Shown in pieces: positions 62,761 through 64,000 of a stretch of 64,000 bases of DNA. The DNA is from Luzula sylvatica (lineage: Eukaryota > Streptophyta > Magnoliopsida > Poales > Juncaceae). A program made the position numbers and the translations under genes. Under the pieces are notes generated by a model. The model made no database searches. It had not been told where the DNA came from and saw only the letters and a list, made by a program, of their open reading frames with translations. Location: positions 1 to 64,000 of the forward strand of contig CAMPEJ010000006.1 in the NCBI GenBank assembly GCA_946800325.1. The letters are read 5' to 3'. Every line of letters begins with the position of its first letter. Within the stretch, counting starts at the first letter, position 1.

Positions 62761-63410
62761 TTGAGATCATTTGAATCGTATCTTTTACCACATAACATTT
62801 CACCAAAATTTACAAACACTAAGAAAGTTTGTTTTTCGATTCAAAACAATCTGTTTATGCTTTGGGGAGTTCAAATAACGTATTTTGAGATCATTTTGAA
62901 TCCTATCTTTTACCACATAACATTTCACCAAAATTTACAAACACTAAGAAAGTTTGATTTTCGATTCAAAACAATCTATTTATGCTTCGGGGAGTTCAAA
63001 TAACGTATTTTGAGATCATTGGAATCGTATCTTTTACTACATAACATTTCACCAAAATTTACAAACACTAAGAAAGTTTGTTTTTCGATTCAAAATAATC
63101 TGTTTATGCTTTGGGGAGTTCAAATAACTTATTTTGAGATCATTTGAATCGTATCTTTTACCACATAACATTTCACCAAACTTTACAAACACTAAGAAAG
63201 TTTGTTTTTCAATTCAAAACAATCTGTTTATGCTTTGGGGAGTTCAAATAACGTATTTTGAGATCATTTTGAATCCTATCTTTTACCACATAACATTTCA
63301 CCAAAATTTACAAACACTAAGAAAGTTTGATTTTCGATTCAAAACAATCTATTTATGCTTCGGGGAGTTCAAATAACGTATTTTGAGATCATTGGAATCG
63401 TATCTTTCAC
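62761..63410. repeat. three-monomer repeat (373 bp, two copies)
   Basis: The series with GATCATTTTGAATCC, TTTGATTTTCG, CTATTTATGCTTCGG and ATTGGAATCG repeats with a 373-bp offset (3 x 124 plus the extra T). Confidence 0.85.
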
Positions 63411-64000
63411 TACATAACATTTCACCAAAATTTACAAACACTAAGAAAGTTTGTTTTTCGATTCAAAACAATTTGTCTATGCTTTGGGGAGTTCAAATAA
63501 CATATTTTTAGATCATTCGAATTGTATCTTTTACCACATAACATTTCACCAAAATTTACAAACACTAAGAAAGTTTGTTTTTCGATTCAAAACAATCTGT
63601 TTATGCTTTGGGGAGTTCAAATAACGTATTTTGAGATCATTTGAATCGTATCTTTTACTACATAACATTTCACCAAAATTTACAAACACTAAGAAAGTTT
63701 GTTTTTCGATTCAAAACAATCTGTTTATGCTTTGGGGAGTTCAAATAACGTATTTTGAGATCATTTGAATCGTATCTTTTACCACATAACATTTCACCAA
63801 AATTTACAAACACTAAGAAAGTTTGTTTTTCGATTCAAAACAATCTGTTTATGCTTTGGGGAGTTCAAATAACGTATTTTGAGATCATTTGAATCGTATC
63901 TTTTACCACATAACATTTCACCAAAATTTACAAACACTAAGAAAGTTTGTTTTTCGATTCAAAACAATCTGTTTATGCTTTGGGGAGTTCAAATAACGTA

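Larger units (their letters stand above)
47283..64000. repeat. 124-bp satellite array, right part
   Basis: About 135 further monomers, continuing in phase with the left part and running off the window end. Monomers with one extra G (GGGGGAG) appear from about 53432 on and with an extra T near 62895 and 63268. No gene. Confidence 0.97.

Noticed and set aside
36353..63376. Small open frames of 73-84 codons in the satellite
   Set aside because: They are the same read-through of two monomers, occurring wherever a stop is lost; copies at 3694-, 3942- and 5460-bp offsets are explained by array duplication.
32819..64000. Regular spacing resembling a CRISPR array
   Set aside because: The whole 124-bp monomer is conserved, with no unique spacers, and the setting is a plant nuclear genome.
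1..64000. A host gene, tRNA, rRNA or multi-gene system
   Set aside because: Every stretch is accounted for by tandem arrays or transposable elements. I found no cloverleaf, rRNA-like or plant gene-like sequence outside them.

Overview
The window is a plant nuclear repeat block with no recognisable host gene. It looks like a flowering plant, probably a eudicot, because it combines a Sirevirus-type Ty1/copia element with a tRNA-Met primer site, an Athila-type Ty3/gypsy element with a tRNA-Asp primer site, a CACTA transposon with GC-rich subterminal repeats and a long AT-rich tandem satellite. The species cannot be told from sequence alone. Everything here was read by eye; no database search was run.

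Layout. A C-rich minisatellite (short AT-containing unit separated by runs of C) fills 1-2071, 22077-28178 and 31206-32286. A related array that reverses strand fills about 32287-32818. Into the minisatellite were inserted (a) a minus-strand copia element at 2072-22076 and (b) a 3027-bp CACTA element at 28179-31205 flanked by CCC. The copia gag is itself split by a 10,361-bp minus-strand gypsy element at 9256-19616, flanked by AGTCC on both sides. From 32819 to the window end runs a satellite with a 124-bp monomer (about 240 copies, in nested higher-order repeats). It is interrupted once, at 45760-47282, by a solo LTR of the same gypsy family with a perfect CATAA target duplication.

Function. 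The copia element has a 5' LTR (right side), tRNA-Met primer site, a short gag, a pol with two in-frame TGA codons in integrase, an envelope-position extra ORF, several polypurine tracts and a 3' LTR that lost about 340 bp. The gypsy element has an intact 1797-residue gag-pol and LTRs that look identical over about 1.43 kb, so it is young, but its primer binding site lies in an inverted fold-back segment. The CACTA element carries no recognisable transposase, only a candidate spliced coding segment.

Best leads: the two unrelated LTR retrotransposons carry arrays of the same palindrome (GTCCGTT, two bases, AACGGAC); the inverted primer-site segment of the gypsy element; a double stem-loop at the copia gag-pol junction; a strand-polarity switch in the minisatellite; and the nested duplication history of the satellite. 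I saw no sign of a previously undescribed multi-gene system.
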